45,793 bases of DNA from Actinomycetota bacterium. Its GTDB lineage: Bacteria > Actinomycetota > Acidimicrobiia > Acidimicrobiales > CADCSY01. The notes beneath the pieces were generated by a model. The model saw nothing but the letters and a program-made list of their open reading frames with translations. It was not told the origin of the DNA and did not search any database. The stretch is from the NCBI GenBank assembly GCA_004366205.1, contig ML178741.1:2579-48371 (forward strand). Direction: 5' to 3'. Position 1 is the first letter of the stretch. Each line of letters begins with the position of its first letter. This document shows, piece after piece, positions 20,651 to 29,858 of the stretch. Made by a program: the position numbers and the translations under genes.

Positions 20651-21889
20651 ATGCACCCTGGGCACCCCGGCGCCGGCTCCGACGAGCCCGACGAACCCGC
20701 TGACGACGAACCGACGGGCGCCCTGCTGCCTCCCGAGGACCGGGTCTGGCGCCATCCCTCCGAGCTGTACCCGGCGCCGGCGCCGCGAGCCTCCGCCCGG
20801 GGCGGCCTGCTCGCGACCTGGGCGGTGGCGCTCGTGAGCGGGCTGATCGGCTCGGTGCTGACCATCGGGATGGTGGCCGCCGCCGGTGGGTTCAGCAACG
20901 ACGGCGCCGGTCCGATGCTCGTGCGCGAGACCGTGGCCCCACCCGTGCCGATCCCGGCGAACTTCAGCGACCCGGCGGGGGTCGTGGCGATCGCCGAGCG
21001 GGTCGCACCCGCCATCCTGCGCGTCTCGGCCCGAACCCCCGCCGGGACGAGCAGCGGCTCCGGGGTGGTGTTCCGCAGCGACGGCCACGTGCTGACCAAC
21101 GCCCACGTCGTCGACGGAGCCCGCTCGATCACGGTCGTGCTGTCCTCGGGCGACGAGCACGACGCCGAGCTGGTGGGCGCCGACCCCGTCACCGACATCG
21201 CCGTGCTGCGCATCCAGGGTGAGGGCGACGGCCCGTACCCCACGGCCGTGCTGGGCACGGCGACCTACCTCAAGCCCGGTCAGGCCGCCATCGCCATCGG
21301 GTCGCCGCTCGGGCTCGTCGGCGGTCCGTCGGTCACGGTCGGCGTGGTGTCGGCGATCGGCCGGCGCGTGCAGACCCAGGACGGGCCGACCCTCCTCGAC
21401 ATGATCCAGACCGACGCCCCCATCGCCTCGGGCTCGTCGGGCGGCGCCCTGCTCGACGGGCGGGGGGCGGTCATCGGGATCACCACCGCCGTGGCCGTGA
21501 GCGGCCAGGGCACCGAGGGGTTCGGGTTCGCCACACCGGTTGACATCGCCCGGGACGTGGCCGACGAGATCATCGCCACCGGGCGCGCCGTCCACGTGTG
21601 GATGGGGGTGCACGGCTCCGACGTCGACCGGGTCATGGCCCGGCAGCTCGGCATCAAGGGCGGTGCCCTGGTGCAGGAGGTCATCGCCGGCACGCCCGCC
21701 GACACCGCCGGCCTGCGCGAGGGCGACGTGGTGGTCTCGGTCGCCGGGCGGTCGATCGAGTCGATCTCCGAGCTCGTGGTGACCCTGCGCTCGTTCCGGC
21801 CCGGCGAGCGGGTCCCGGTGGTCTACCTCCGCGACGGCCGGCGCTCCGAGGTGACGGTCACGCTCGCGGAGCGGCCCGCCGACCTGTGA
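20651..21889 (+). CDS. HtrA/DegP-like membrane serine protease with PDZ domain
   Basis: 412 residues from ATG 20651. An acidic cytoplasmic N-terminus carries an EDRVWRHPSEL motif seen in actinobacterial HtrA proteins. One TM helix follows (TWAVALVSGLIGSVLTIGMV). The trypsin-like domain has catalytic His (HVLTNAHVVDG), Asp (VTDIAVLRI) and Ser (APIASGSSGGALLDG). A C-terminal PDZ domain includes GGALVQEVIAGTPADTAGLR. It should act outside the membrane on misfolded or regulatory envelope proteins. It is alone on its strand and converges on the epimerase gene 12 bases away. Confidence 0.93.
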   Translation: MHPGHPGAGSDEPDEPADDEPTGALLPPEDRVWRHPSELYPAPAPRASARGGLLATWAVALVSGLIGSVLTIGMVAAAGGFSNDGAGPMLVRETVAPPVPIPANFSDPAGVVAIAERVAPAILRVSARTPAGTSSGSGVVFRSDGHVLTNAHVVDGARSITVVLSSGDEHDAELVGADPVTDIAVLRIQGEGDGPYPTAVLGTATYLKPGQAAIAIGSPLGLVGGPSVTVGVVSAIGRRVQTQDGPTLLDMIQTDAPIASGSSGGALLDGRGAVIGITTAVAVSGQGTEGFGFATPVDIARDVADEIIATGRAVHVWMGVHGSDVDRVMARQLGIKGGALVQEVIAGTPADTAGLREGDVVVSVAGRSIESISELVVTLRSFRPGERVPVVYLRDGRRSEVTVTLAERPADL

Positions 21890-21901
21890 CCCCGGGCGAG
21901 G

Positions 21902-22954
21902 TCAGGTGCGCCGTCGCCACCCGGCCCGGGCGAGCAGGGCGGCGGCTCCGAGGAGGCCGGTGCCGGCGACGCCCAGGGTGAGCTCCTGGCGCCGCTTCGG
22001 CGACAACCGCGACCACCACGTACCCGGGTGGGCCTCGACGAAGGCCTCCTCGTTCGACCACGCCGGCTCCCACCCCGCGGCGCGCAGCCGGTCGCTCGCC
22101 ACCACCCACGGGTGCACGGTGTAGGGCAAGAGGCCCGGCGGGGTCGACCCCACCCGCATCCGCCACGTCCAGCCCGCCAGGCGGGTGGCGAACCGCAGCG
22201 GGACGGGCAGCCGGGGCGGTGCTCCGGCCAGGGCCCGGACCCGTTCGGCCTCGATCCAGCCCTCGGGGGCGACGTTGTAGGGACCGTCGAGCCGGGCGGT
22301 CACCGCCAGGGCGACGGCGGCCGCCAGGTCGTCGAGGTGCACGAACTGCATCGGGGGCTGGACGGGCCCGGAGCGGAAGGGCAGGACGGCGAACAGCGCC
22401 CGGGCGAGCCACGACGCCGCGCCGTCGGCGACGGCGGGCGCCGGGCGCAGCACGGCCACGGTCCGACCGGCGGCCCCGCCGGCTCGAGCCCACTCGCCGC
22501 CGAGCCGCTCGAGCTCGGCCTTCTCGACGGCGTAGCCGAACTCGGGCGCGGGCCGGGCGGGCTCGGCCTCGGTGAGGGGCACCGGGTTGGCGGGCCAGGC
22601 GCCGTAGACGGCGGCCGACGACACCAGCACCACGTGCGGCACACCGGCGGCGGCCGCTCCGGCAAGGACCCGCTGGGCGATCGCCAGGTTGCGCTCGGCC
22701 GCGTGGCGCGAGCCGTGCTCGTCGCCCCGTGCCGCCGCCAGGTGCACGACCGCGTCGACGCCCGCCAGCAGCGCGCCCACGTCGGCCTCGGACAGGTCCG
22801 CCACCACGGGCGTGACCGCCGGCAGCAGGTCGCAGCCGGGAGGCTCGACGAGGTCGAGGGCGACGACGCGGTCGAGCTCCGGGCGCTCCGAGAGGCTCCG
22901 CAGCACCCGGCGCCCGAGCGTGCCCGCGGCACCGGTCACCGCAGCAGCGCCCAT
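21902..22954 (-). CDS. NAD(P)-dependent epimerase/dehydratase (extended SDR)
   Basis: 350 residues from ATG 22954. Rossmann-fold dinucleotide motif AVTGAAGTLGRRVL at the N-terminus, VVHLAAARGDEHGSRHAAER near residue 75, active-site Ser in VLVSSAAVYGAW, and the Y-x3-K pair in FGYAVEKAELERLGG. A substrate region with MQFVHLDDLAAAVALAV follows. The C-terminus ends with a hydrophobic helix (LGVAGTGLLGAAALLARAGW) that may anchor it to the membrane. Likely a nucleotide-sugar or lipid-linked sugar modifying enzyme; substrate unknown. Confidence 0.88.
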   Translation of the reverse strand: MGAAAVTGAAGTLGRRVLRSLSERPELDRVVALDLVEPPGCDLLPAVTPVVADLSEADVGALLAGVDAVVHLAAARGDEHGSRHAAERNLAIAQRVLAGAAAAGVPHVVLVSSAAVYGAWPANPVPLTEAEPARPAPEFGYAVEKAELERLGGEWARAGGAAGRTVAVLRPAPAVADGAASWLARALFAVLPFRSGPVQPPMQFVHLDDLAAAVALAVTARLDGPYNVAPEGWIEAERVRALAGAPPRLPVPLRFATRLAGWTWRMRVGSTPPGLLPYTVHPWVVASDRLRAAGWEPAWSNEEAFVEAHPGTWWSRLSPKRRQELTLGVAGTGLLGAAALLARAGWRRRT

Positions 22955-23004
22955 CAGCTCGGCCCGCAGGAGGATTCGAACGTCACGGGGCCTACGATGC
23001 CCCT

Positions 23005-24186
23005 GTGAGCCACCCCGGTCCACTCGGCGACGACGAGCCCGACCAGAACCCCTTCGCCGGGCTCCCGTTCCTGGGCGACGTGGCCCGCATGCTGCACCAG
23101 CAAGGGCCCGTCAGCTGGGACGCGGCCCGCCAGATCGCCGTGCAGGTGGCCGGCACGGGTGAGCCCAACGTGGACCCGGCCGAGCGCATCCGGCTCGAGG
23201 AGCTCGCCCGGGTCGCCGAGCTGCAGGTCACCAACCTGACCGGTCTGCCGGCGTCAACGGGCGGCCGGCCCGTCACCGTGCTGGCGGTCACCCGGGCCGA
23301 GTGGGCTCGGCGGACGCTCGACGCCTACCGACCGCTGTTCGAGCGGATGGCGGGCGGCCTGGCCGCCGCCCAGGACGCGCCGGCCGAGGAGGCGGGCGAT
23401 CCCACGGCCCAGCTGCTCGGCGGGCTGATGAAGATGGTGGGCCCGGTCATGCTCGGCCTCCAGGCGGGAGCCATGGTCGGCCACCTCGCCCAGAAGTCGC
23501 TCGGCCAGTACGACCTGCCCCTGCCCCGCCCGCCCGGCGACGAGATCACCGTCGTGCACGCCAACCTCGAGGAGTTCGCGAAGGGCTGGAGCATCGACGG
23601 CGACGACCTGCGGCTGTGGGTGTGCGTGCACGAGCTGACGCACCACGCCGTGCTCGGCCGGCCTCACGTCCGGGACCGCATCCAGGACCTCGTCGGCCGT
23701 TACGTCGAGTCCTTCGAGGTCGACCCCGCCGCCCTCGAGCGCCGGCTCGGCGAGGTCGACCCCACCGACCCGACCGCCCTCCAGCAGGCGCTCGGCGACC
23801 CCGAGGCCATGCTCGGTGCCATGGTGTCGCCCGCCCAGCGGGCCCTGCGCCCCGAGCTCGACGCCGTGCTCGCCGCCGTCGTCGGCTACGTCGACCACGT
23901 GGTCGACCAGGTCGGCGGTTCGCTGATCGGCTCGTTCCGGATGCTCACCGAGGCCCTGCACCGGCGACGGGTCGAAGCCTCACCGTCGGACCGCTTCGTC
24001 CAGCACCTGCTGGGCCTCGAGCTGGGCCGCGCCCAGTACGAGCGGGGCGAGGCGTTCGTCGAAGGCATCGTCGAACGGGCCGGGCCCGATGCCCTCGGCC
24101 GCCTCTGGGTCGACGAGGCGCACCTCCCCACGCCCAACGAGGTCGACGCCCCCGGCCTCTGGCTCGCCCGCATCGAGCTCGGCTGA
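23005..24186 (+). CDS. Zinc-dependent metalloprotease-like protein (DUF2342, F420-associated)
   Basis: 393 residues from GTG 23005. The zincin motif WVCVHELTHHAVLGRP lies near residue 210, with HELTHH supplying two zinc ligands and the catalytic Glu. NPFAGLPFLGDVARML at the N-terminus and a long helical C-terminus (SFRMLTEALHRRRVEASPSD) match the actinobacterial family often described as coenzyme F420 biosynthesis-associated zinc hydrolase. No F420 genes are in the window. The start is 50 bases from the divergent epimerase start. Confidence 0.9.
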   Translation: MSHPGPLGDDEPDQNPFAGLPFLGDVARMLHQQGPVSWDAARQIAVQVAGTGEPNVDPAERIRLEELARVAELQVTNLTGLPASTGGRPVTVLAVTRAEWARRTLDAYRPLFERMAGGLAAAQDAPAEEAGDPTAQLLGGLMKMVGPVMLGLQAGAMVGHLAQKSLGQYDLPLPRPPGDEITVVHANLEEFAKGWSIDGDDLRLWVCVHELTHHAVLGRPHVRDRIQDLVGRYVESFEVDPAALERRLGEVDPTDPTALQQALGDPEAMLGAMVSPAQRALRPELDAVLAAVVGYVDHVVDQVGGSLIGSFRMLTEALHRRRVEASPSDRFVQHLLGLELGRAQYERGEAFVEGIVERAGPDALGRLWVDEAHLPTPNEVDAPGLWLARIELG

Positions 24187-24228
24187 CTCCGCTCTCACCG
24201 AGTCGTCCCCCTCGACCATCCCACGCCT

Positions 24229-24269
24229 TCTGGTCACGTGACCTCGCACATCGAGGTCGAACGACCAGA
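24229..24269. terminator. Nested hairpin between converging genes
   Basis: Outer arms TCTGGTC (24229-24235) and GACCAGA (24263-24269), inner arms GACCTCG (24240-24246) and CGAGGTC (24252-24258) around CACAT. It lies between the converging metalloprotease and MFS genes, in a 121-base gap that holds nothing else, and so fits a bidirectional terminator. Confidence 0.6.
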
Positions 24270-24307
24270 TGGTGGGCACGAGCTCGCCGCTCGGCTTCGC
24301 CCCTGCC

Positions 24308-25720
24308 TCAACCCTCCGGGGGTGTCCGCTCCTCCGGCGCCCGCCGGGCGCGGGGCGGGACGTGCTCCTCGTGGTGCCACAGCTCGCGGAGCCGGCGGGC
24401 GCGGTCGGCGGCCACCCGCTTGACCCGCTCACCGGCCCGGGCCTGGGCTCGGGCGAGCCGGCTCTGCCGGCGACGCTCCATGTGGGCGACCGGGTGGCGG
24501 TGGGCGGCCGCCAAGCCCGTCAGGTAGGACACGAACGCCGCGCCGGTGACGGCGGCGATCGCGATGAACCCCACCCACAGCGGGATCGTGACGATCACCG
24601 GGATGAAGGCGCCGATCACCCACGACAGCTGGAAGCGAGTCTCGAACCGGGCGAAGGACCGACCCTGGTTAGCGTCGGGCGCGTCGCGTTGCACCACGGC
24701 GTCGAAGCTGAGCTTGCCGGCGCTGGCCGCCGCGCCCACGGTCGCGCCGAGGAGCACCGCCGACAGCCGCCCCCCCACCTGCCACCACGCCACCGCGAGC
24801 AGGGCGACCGTGGCCAGCGCTCCCATCAGGAGGTGCTCCTCGCGCACGAGCCGGCGCAGCCGGGGAGCGACGGCGGCACCGCAGAAGGCGCCCACACCGA
24901 ACGCCCCCAGCACGACGCCGTACCACCAGATCGGGGCCGCGCCGCCCCGGAGCGAGAACGCCACCAGGAACGTGAAGAAGCCCACCGTCCCGCGCAGCAC
25001 GGCCATGGCGCTGGCCGCGAGCAGGATGCCGGCGCTGCGCAGCTCGGCCCGCTCGACAGGGTCGGGGGGCTCGGGGGCGACCACGACCCGTGGGATCTTC
25101 AGGCTCGACAGGGAAGCGGCGACGAAGAACCCCGCGGCGACGAGCAGCACCCACGGCGCACCGGCGAGCTGCAGGATCAGGGCGCCCGGTCCGGCCACCG
25201 CGAAGCCGGTGATGCTGCTGATCAGCACGAGCTTCGAGTTGGCCTCGACCAGCTCGCGCTCGTCGCGGACGAGCGCGGGCACGAGGGCGCTCTTGGCGAC
25301 CGAGTACCCCTTGCCGAGCACGAGCACGGCGAAGGCCTGGGGGAACAGGAGCAGGCTCGTCAGCGTGTCCGCCATGAAGATGCACAGCCCCGCCCGGCCG
25401 AGCGCCGAGATCGTGACCATGGCGCGCCGCCCGCCCCGGCGGCGGTCGATGGCGGGTCCGACCAGCGGGGCCACGAACGCGAACGGCGCCATCGTGAGCA
25501 GCAGGTACAGCGCGACCTGACCCCGGGCGGCGTCGGGTGACACCGAGAAGAACAGCGAGCCGGCGAGGGCGAGGGCGATGAGCGTGTCGCCCGCGATCAT
25601 CAGCGCGTGCGTGTGTGCCAGCCGCGTGAAGGGGGCGACCGGGCGGGCGCCGCCCGCGCTCCCGACAGCCGAGCGGGGCGAGGGCGCGGCGCCGGCGTCG
25701 GGTTCCTCCACCGGCGTCAT
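24308..25720 (-). CDS. Major facilitator superfamily transporter
   Basis: 470 residues from ATG 25720. About 12 TM helices, with the MFS loop 2-3 signature region LVGPAIDRRRGGRRAMVTIS. A paired second half follows (GVVLGAFGVGAFCGAAVAPR). The long basic cytoplasmic C-tail (HMERRRQSRLARAQARAGER, and onward) is rich in Arg. Substrate unknown; the architecture resembles lipid-flippase or drug-efflux MFS members. Divergent from the acidic hypothetical gene at 25775 across 54 bases. Confidence 0.9.
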   Translation of the reverse strand: MTPVEEPDAGAAPSPRSAVGSAGGARPVAPFTRLAHTHALMIAGDTLIALALAGSLFFSVSPDAARGQVALYLLLTMAPFAFVAPLVGPAIDRRRGGRRAMVTISALGRAGLCIFMADTLTSLLLFPQAFAVLVLGKGYSVAKSALVPALVRDERELVEANSKLVLISSITGFAVAGPGALILQLAGAPWVLLVAAGFFVAASLSSLKIPRVVVAPEPPDPVERAELRSAGILLAASAMAVLRGTVGFFTFLVAFSLRGGAAPIWWYGVVLGAFGVGAFCGAAVAPRLRRLVREEHLLMGALATVALLAVAWWQVGGRLSAVLLGATVGAAASAGKLSFDAVVQRDAPDANQGRSFARFETRFQLSWVIGAFIPVIVTIPLWVGFIAIAAVTGAAFVSYLTGLAAAHRHPVAHMERRRQSRLARAQARAGERVKRVAADRARRLRELWHHEEHVPPRARRAPEERTPPEG

Positions 25721-25774
25721 CGTATGCCCCGATCGGGCCTCAAGCGGGAGCGGCGTCCGGTCGATGTAGCCCGC

Positions 25775-26296
25775 ATGTCGGACCTCAGCAGGCTGCTCGG
25801 CGACGTCTACGGCACCTCGACCGCGCCACCGCCGGAGGAAGGCGACGGGCTCGCAGCCACGACCAGCACCGCCGCCGAGGCGCCCGACTGGGCCGACGAG
25901 GAGGCGCTCGACCGGGCCTTCGAGGGATGGGTGGCCGGCCCACCCGAGGAGGCGCCGGCCGCCGAGCGGTCGATGCTCGCCGGCCTGGCCGACCAGCCTC
26001 CCGCGCCGCCGGCCGCCGTCGACGAGGCGCGGGTCGACGAGATCAGCCGCATCGTGCCCGTCGAGTCGCTCGTCGGTGCCGGCGCGGCCACGGTCGACCC
26101 CGCCGGCGATGTCGCCGACCACACCGGGGACGCGGCGCTCACGGCGGACGGGGCCCACGACGCGCCCGCGGCGCTCACCGTGGACGCCCCGGTCGAGGTC
26201 GGGCAGGTCGCCGACCGGCCCCGAGCCTGGGAGCGCTCGGCTGACGACATCCTCCCCCGCCGTGGCGGCGCGCGGGGTCTCCTCCGTCGCCGCTGA
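25775..26296 (+). CDS. Acidic hypothetical protein
   Basis: 173 residues from ATG 25775 (MSDLSRLLGDVYGT...). Ala, Asp, Pro and Glu dominate; the protein is probably largely disordered (TVDPAGDVADHTGDAALTAD). It has a distinctive end, RAWERSADDILPRRGG followed by a basic LLRRR. The conserved-looking head and tail with a variable middle suggest two short binding motifs joined by a linker. No family recognised. Its stop codon touches that of the converging regX3 gene (TGATCA), so there is no spacer. Confidence 0.65.
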   Translation: MSDLSRLLGDVYGTSTAPPPEEGDGLAATTSTAAEAPDWADEEALDRAFEGWVAGPPEEAPAAERSMLAGLADQPPAPPAAVDEARVDEISRIVPVESLVGAGAATVDPAGDVADHTGDAALTADGAHDAPAALTVDAPVEVGQVADRPRAWERSADDILPRRGGARGLLRRR

Positions 26297-27013
26297 TCAA
26301 CGGGGCAGCTCGTACTTGTAGCCCAGGCCGCGGATCGTGACGATCCGCTGGGGCTTGCCGGGGTCCTCCTCGACCTTCGACCGGAGGCGCTTCACGTGTA
26401 CGTCGAGCGTCTTGGTGTCGCCCACGTAGTCGTCGCCCCACACCCGGCTGATCAACACGTCGCGGGTGAGGACCCGGCCGGCGTTCTCGAGCAGGAGCTC
26501 GAGCAGCTCGAACTCCTTGAGCGGCAGGTTCACGGCCTGGCCGCGGATCGTGACCTCGTGGCGCTCGGGGTCGAGCCGCACGTCACCGACCTCGAGGGGC
26601 TCGACCTCACCACCGACCGCGGGGACCGACGCCGGGGCACGCCGCAGCACGGCCCGCATGCGGGCCACGAGCTCGCGCAGCCGGTAGGGCTTGGACACGT
26701 AGTCGTCGGCGCCGACCTCGAGCCCCACCACCGTGTCGATCTCGGACGCCTTGGCGGTGACCATGATGATCGGCACGCGCGAACGGGTGCGGATCTGGCG
26801 GCAGACGTCGATGCCCGAGATGCGGGGCAGCATGACGTCGAGCAGCACGAGGTCGGGCTGCACGATGTCGAAGAGCTCGAGGGCCTCCACGCCGTCACGG
26901 GCGACCCGCACCCGGAACCCCTCGCGCTCGAGGCCGACCAGCAGGGCGTCGACGAAGGACTCCTCGTCCTCGACCACGAGGACCGTGGTTGCGGGCTCGG
27001 CGACGGGGCTCAT
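26297..27013 (-). CDS. regX3: OmpR/PhoB-type response regulator, RegX3-like
   Basis: 238 residues from ATG 27013, overlapping the kinase stop (ATGA). Receiver domain with acidic pair E15/D16, phospho-acceptor D59 (DLVLLDVMLPRISG), a TAKASEID segment and YVSKPYRLREL. The winged-helix output domain has LTRDVLISRVWGDDYVGDTK and TLDVHVKRLRSKVEED near 185-215. In actinobacteria this regulator binds PHO boxes and controls phosphate-starvation genes. The PHO-box arrays at 34455-34487 and 35468-35511 are the likely targets. Last gene of the pst operon. Confidence 0.93.
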   Translation of the reverse strand: MSPVAEPATTVLVVEDEESFVDALLVGLEREGFRVRVARDGVEALELFDIVQPDLVLLDVMLPRISGIDVCRQIRTRSRVPIIMVTAKASEIDTVVGLEVGADDYVSKPYRLRELVARMRAVLRRAPASVPAVGGEVEPLEVGDVRLDPERHEVTIRGQAVNLPLKEFELLELLLENAGRVLTRDVLISRVWGDDYVGDTKTLDVHVKRLRSKVEEDPGKPQRIVTIRGLGYKYELPR

Positions 27014-28263
27014 CCCGCCTCCGCCCGGGTGACCGCCACCGGGCCGGGACCGGCGGGCAGCCGCAGCGTGAACGTCGAGCCCTCGCCCTCCCGGGACTCG
27101 ACCCGCACCTCGCCGCGGTGGTTCTGGGCGACGTGGCGGACGATGGCGAGGCCCAGTCCGGTGCCGCCGGTCTCGCGGCTGCGGGCCCGGTCGACGCGGT
27201 AGAACCGCTCGAAGATGCGCTCGAGGTCGCGGCTGGGGATCCCGACCCCGTCGTCACGCACGGCCAGCTCCACCCACGTCCCGTCGGTGTGGGAGCGCAC
27301 CGCCACCACGCCGCCGGGGTCGGAGTACTTCACGGCGTTCTCGAGCAGGTTGGCCACCGCGGAGACGAGCTGGCGCCGGTCTCCCCGGATCGTCTGGCGC
27401 TCCGAGATCTCCTCGACGTCGACGGTCACCTGCTGGCGCTCGGCGAGGGATCGGACGCGGTCGACGGCCTCGGCGACGACGAGGTGCACCGGAACGGGCT
27501 CGCGCGACGGCGCCTCCTCGGCCTCGATGCGGCTGAGGTCGAGCAGGTCGTCGATGATGCGCCCTACTCTCAGGGCCTCGTCCTGGAGGCGCCGGGCGAG
27601 GCGGGCGCTCACCTCGGGGGAGCGCTCCTCGGCCAGGGTCTCGGCGAGCAGGCCGAGCGCCCCGACGGGGGTCTTCAGCTCATGGCTGATGTTGGCGACG
27701 AAGTCCCGGCGGACGGCTTCGAGGCGCCGGCGCTCGGAGACGTCCTCGATGATGCAGAGGGCGCCGTCGTCGAGGGGCATCGACATGATCACGAGGGCTC
27801 GGCGGGGCGGGCCGTAGACCTCGATGCTCCGACGGTCGGGCCGGCCGGCGAGGGCGGCCTGGAGCTGCTCGTCGATGGCCTGCTCGACGAGCGCCTCGGC
27901 GTGGCGGGCGTTGACGAACGACTCGGCGAACTCGTTGCGGAAGCGCACGGCGCCACTGCCGTCGCAGATGACCACTCCCTGGGGGACGGCCGCCAGGGCG
28001 GCGCCGAGCCGGCTGGCGTGCAGCTCGGCCTCGGTCAGGGCGGCGACGTGCGCCTCGACGGCGTCGTCGAGGGCGACCAGGCCACGCTCCAGCCCCCGAC
28101 CCTGCACGAGCCTGGTGTCGGCGGCACCGAGGCGGGTGGCGGCAGCCGCCACCCGCCGGTGCACGCTGTGGCGGCTGATGACGGTGCCGAGGATCACGAG
28201 CACCACGACGGCGGCGGCGATGCCGACGACCACAGCGTCGGCACCGGCGATCCGTGACGGCAA
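27010..28263 (-). CDS. senX3: Phosphate-sensing histidine kinase, SenX3-like
   Basis: 417 residues. The start is TTG 28263, chosen because AAGGAGG lies exactly 7 bases upstream. One N-terminal TM helix (AVVVGIAAAVVVLVILGTVI), a PAS-like domain (GVVICDGSGAVRFRNEFAES), H-box FVANISHELKTPVGALGL, N-box VANLLENAVKYSDPGG, G1 RDDGVGIPSRD and G2 GGTGLGLAIVRHV. SenX3-type kinases have no large external sensor; they respond to Pst transporter status through PhoU. The presence of pst and phoU in the same transcription unit supports this. Confidence 0.93.
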   Translation of the reverse strand: MPSRIAGADAVVVGIAAAVVVLVILGTVISRHSVHRRVAAAATRLGAADTRLVQGRGLERGLVALDDAVEAHVAALTEAELHASRLGAALAAVPQGVVICDGSGAVRFRNEFAESFVNARHAEALVEQAIDEQLQAALAGRPDRRSIEVYGPPRRALVIMSMPLDDGALCIIEDVSERRRLEAVRRDFVANISHELKTPVGALGLLAETLAEERSPEVSARLARRLQDEALRVGRIIDDLLDLSRIEAEEAPSREPVPVHLVVAEAVDRVRSLAERQQVTVDVEEISERQTIRGDRRQLVSAVANLLENAVKYSDPGGVVAVRSHTDGTWVELAVRDDGVGIPSRDLERIFERFYRVDRARSRETGGTGLGLAIVRHVAQNHRGEVRVESREGEGSTFTLRLPAGPGPVAVTRAEAG

Positions 28264-28275
28264 CCTCCGGCCTCC

Positions 28276-29061
28276 TTACGCCGTCCGGCGCAGCAGGCGC
28301 TGCTCGAGGAACCCGGCCACGTCGACCTCCTCAGCCGCTCGGATGCCGACGATCGAGGTGACGGCCGCGTAGCCGGCGTTGACCAGGGCGGTGTCGCTGT
28401 CGGGCGGCAGCGGCTCGCCGTGCTCGGCCAGCTCCATCTGCAGGCCACCGTTCTCGGACTCGACGATCGCCGCCCGCACCGTTCCGAACGGGGCCAGGCG
28501 GGCCCAGCGCACGCCCTCGAGCTCGTCGAGCCCCCGGTTGGGGACGTTGATGTTCAACACGGTCTTGGCTGGTGCGTCGACCAGCCAGTCCATCGCGCTC
28601 GCCGCCAGCGCCGCCGCCGTCTCCCACTGCTGGGGCTCACCCACGGCGATGCTGACGGCCAGCCCGGAGACGCCGAAGTTCGCGCCGGTGAGGGCCGCCC
28701 CGACCGTGCCCGAGTGCAGGGTCGACCGGCCCGTGTTGGGCCCGGGGTTGATCCCGGAGACCACCAGGTCGGGGGGGCGGCCGAAGCCGCCGAGGCGGGC
28801 GGCCATGACCGCGAGCGCCGGCGGGCCGTCCACGCCGAAGCACGGCACCCCCTCGAGGCCCTCGAGCTCGGCCGGCTGTACGTCGATGCTCTCGTCCACG
28901 TGCAGCCGGCCGATGGCGGCGCCGCTGCCGCTCATGTCCTCGAGCGGCGCGGCGACGAGGACGTCGTGGCCCGTCGCCACCATGGCACGGGCCAGGTGGT
29001 GGATGCCCGGCGCCCAGACGCCGTCGTCGTTGGTGACGAGCAGCCGCAGGCGGTCAGCCAC
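28276..29061 (-). CDS. surE: 5'/3'-nucleotidase SurE
   Basis: 261 residues from GTG 29061, overlapping the phoU stop by 8 bases. SurE motifs: metal-binding LLVTNDDGVWAPGI, EDMSGSGAAIG, VVSGINPGPNTGRSTLHSGT, and ANFGVSGLAVSIA. SurE removes phosphate from nucleoside 5'- and 3'-monophosphates, and some members cleave short polyphosphate. Its place inside a pst-phoU-senX3-regX3 series is not the usual arrangement and suggests phosphate salvage under starvation. Confidence 0.94.
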   Translation of the reverse strand: MADRLRLLVTNDDGVWAPGIHHLARAMVATGHDVLVAAPLEDMSGSGAAIGRLHVDESIDVQPAELEGLEGVPCFGVDGPPALAVMAARLGGFGRPPDLVVSGINPGPNTGRSTLHSGTVGAALTGANFGVSGLAVSIAVGEPQQWETAAALAASAMDWLVDAPAKTVLNINVPNRGLDELEGVRWARLAPFGTVRAAIVESENGGLQMELAEHGEPLPPDSDTALVNAGYAAVTSIVGIRAAEEVDVAGFLEQRLLRRTA

Positions 29062-29782
29062 CGGCCTCGCCGTCCTCGGCTGCCGCGAGCCTCGCCGCGC
29101 CCGTGTGCTCCGGAAGCCAACCGGTGACCATGTAGCGCACTCGCTCACCGATGTTGACGGCGTGGTCGGCGATCCGTTCGTAGTAGCGGCCGATCAGCGC
29201 CAGCTGCACCGCGGTCTGGAGGTCGATCGTGCCAGTCGAGTGGGATTCGAAGATGGCCTGGATGTAGTCGGCGTGGAGCTCGTCGACCGTGTCGTCCATG
29301 TCGTCGAGCGCCGACGCGAGCCCGGCGTTGCCGTCGATGTAGCTGTCCATCGCCAGTCGGAAGATCTTCTGGACGTGCTCGCCGAGGCGGGAGATCAGGC
29401 CCCGCACCCGAGGGTCGAGCTCACTGCCGTACATGCGCCGGGCGCCCTTCATGATGTTCGTCACGAGGTCACCCGACCGCTCGATCTCGGCAACGAGCCG
29501 GATCGACGTCACGATCGTACGGAGATCGCCGGCGACCGGCTGCTGGAGAGCCAGCAACTGATAGCACCGGTCCTCGATGTCGAGCGACAGCGCGTCGAGC
29601 ACGTCATCGCCCACGATGATGTCCTCGGCGGCCTGCAGATCGCCGTCGAGCAGGGCCTCGGTGGCACGCGGGATCTCCTCGGTGACCATGCCGGCGAGAC
29701 GCACGATCTCGGCGCGCACGGCCGCGAGCTCCTCGTGGAAGTGCCGGCGGGCCTCATCCATGTGCTGGTCTCCGACCTTCAC
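29054..29782 (-). CDS. phoU: Phosphate signalling protein PhoU (proximal to surE)
   Basis: 242 residues from GTG 29782, chosen because GGAGGAGG lies 8 bases upstream; ATG 29800 and ATG 29761 are alternatives. Two PhoU three-helix repeats with metal-binding motifs LVAEIERSGDLVTNIMKG and GRYYERIADHAVNIGERVRY. PhoU links the Pst transporter to the SenX3-type kinase and holds it inactive when phosphate is plentiful. This is the second of two adjacent phoU genes and the more canonical in length. Confidence 0.92.
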   Translation of the reverse strand: MKVGDQHMDEARRHFHEELAAVRAEIVRLAGMVTEEIPRATEALLDGDLQAAEDIIVGDDVLDALSLDIEDRCYQLLALQQPVAGDLRTIVTSIRLVAEIERSGDLVTNIMKGARRMYGSELDPRVRGLISRLGEHVQKIFRLAMDSYIDGNAGLASALDDMDDTVDELHADYIQAIFESHSTGTIDLQTAVQLALIGRYYERIADHAVNIGERVRYMVTGWLPEHTGAARLAAAEDGEAGG

Positions 29783-29858
29783 CGTCCAGACCTCCTCCAT
29801 GCTAGGGGACCCGGTGGTCGACGCTGGTCTTCTCCACCGGCGAGTGTGCACACCGGCC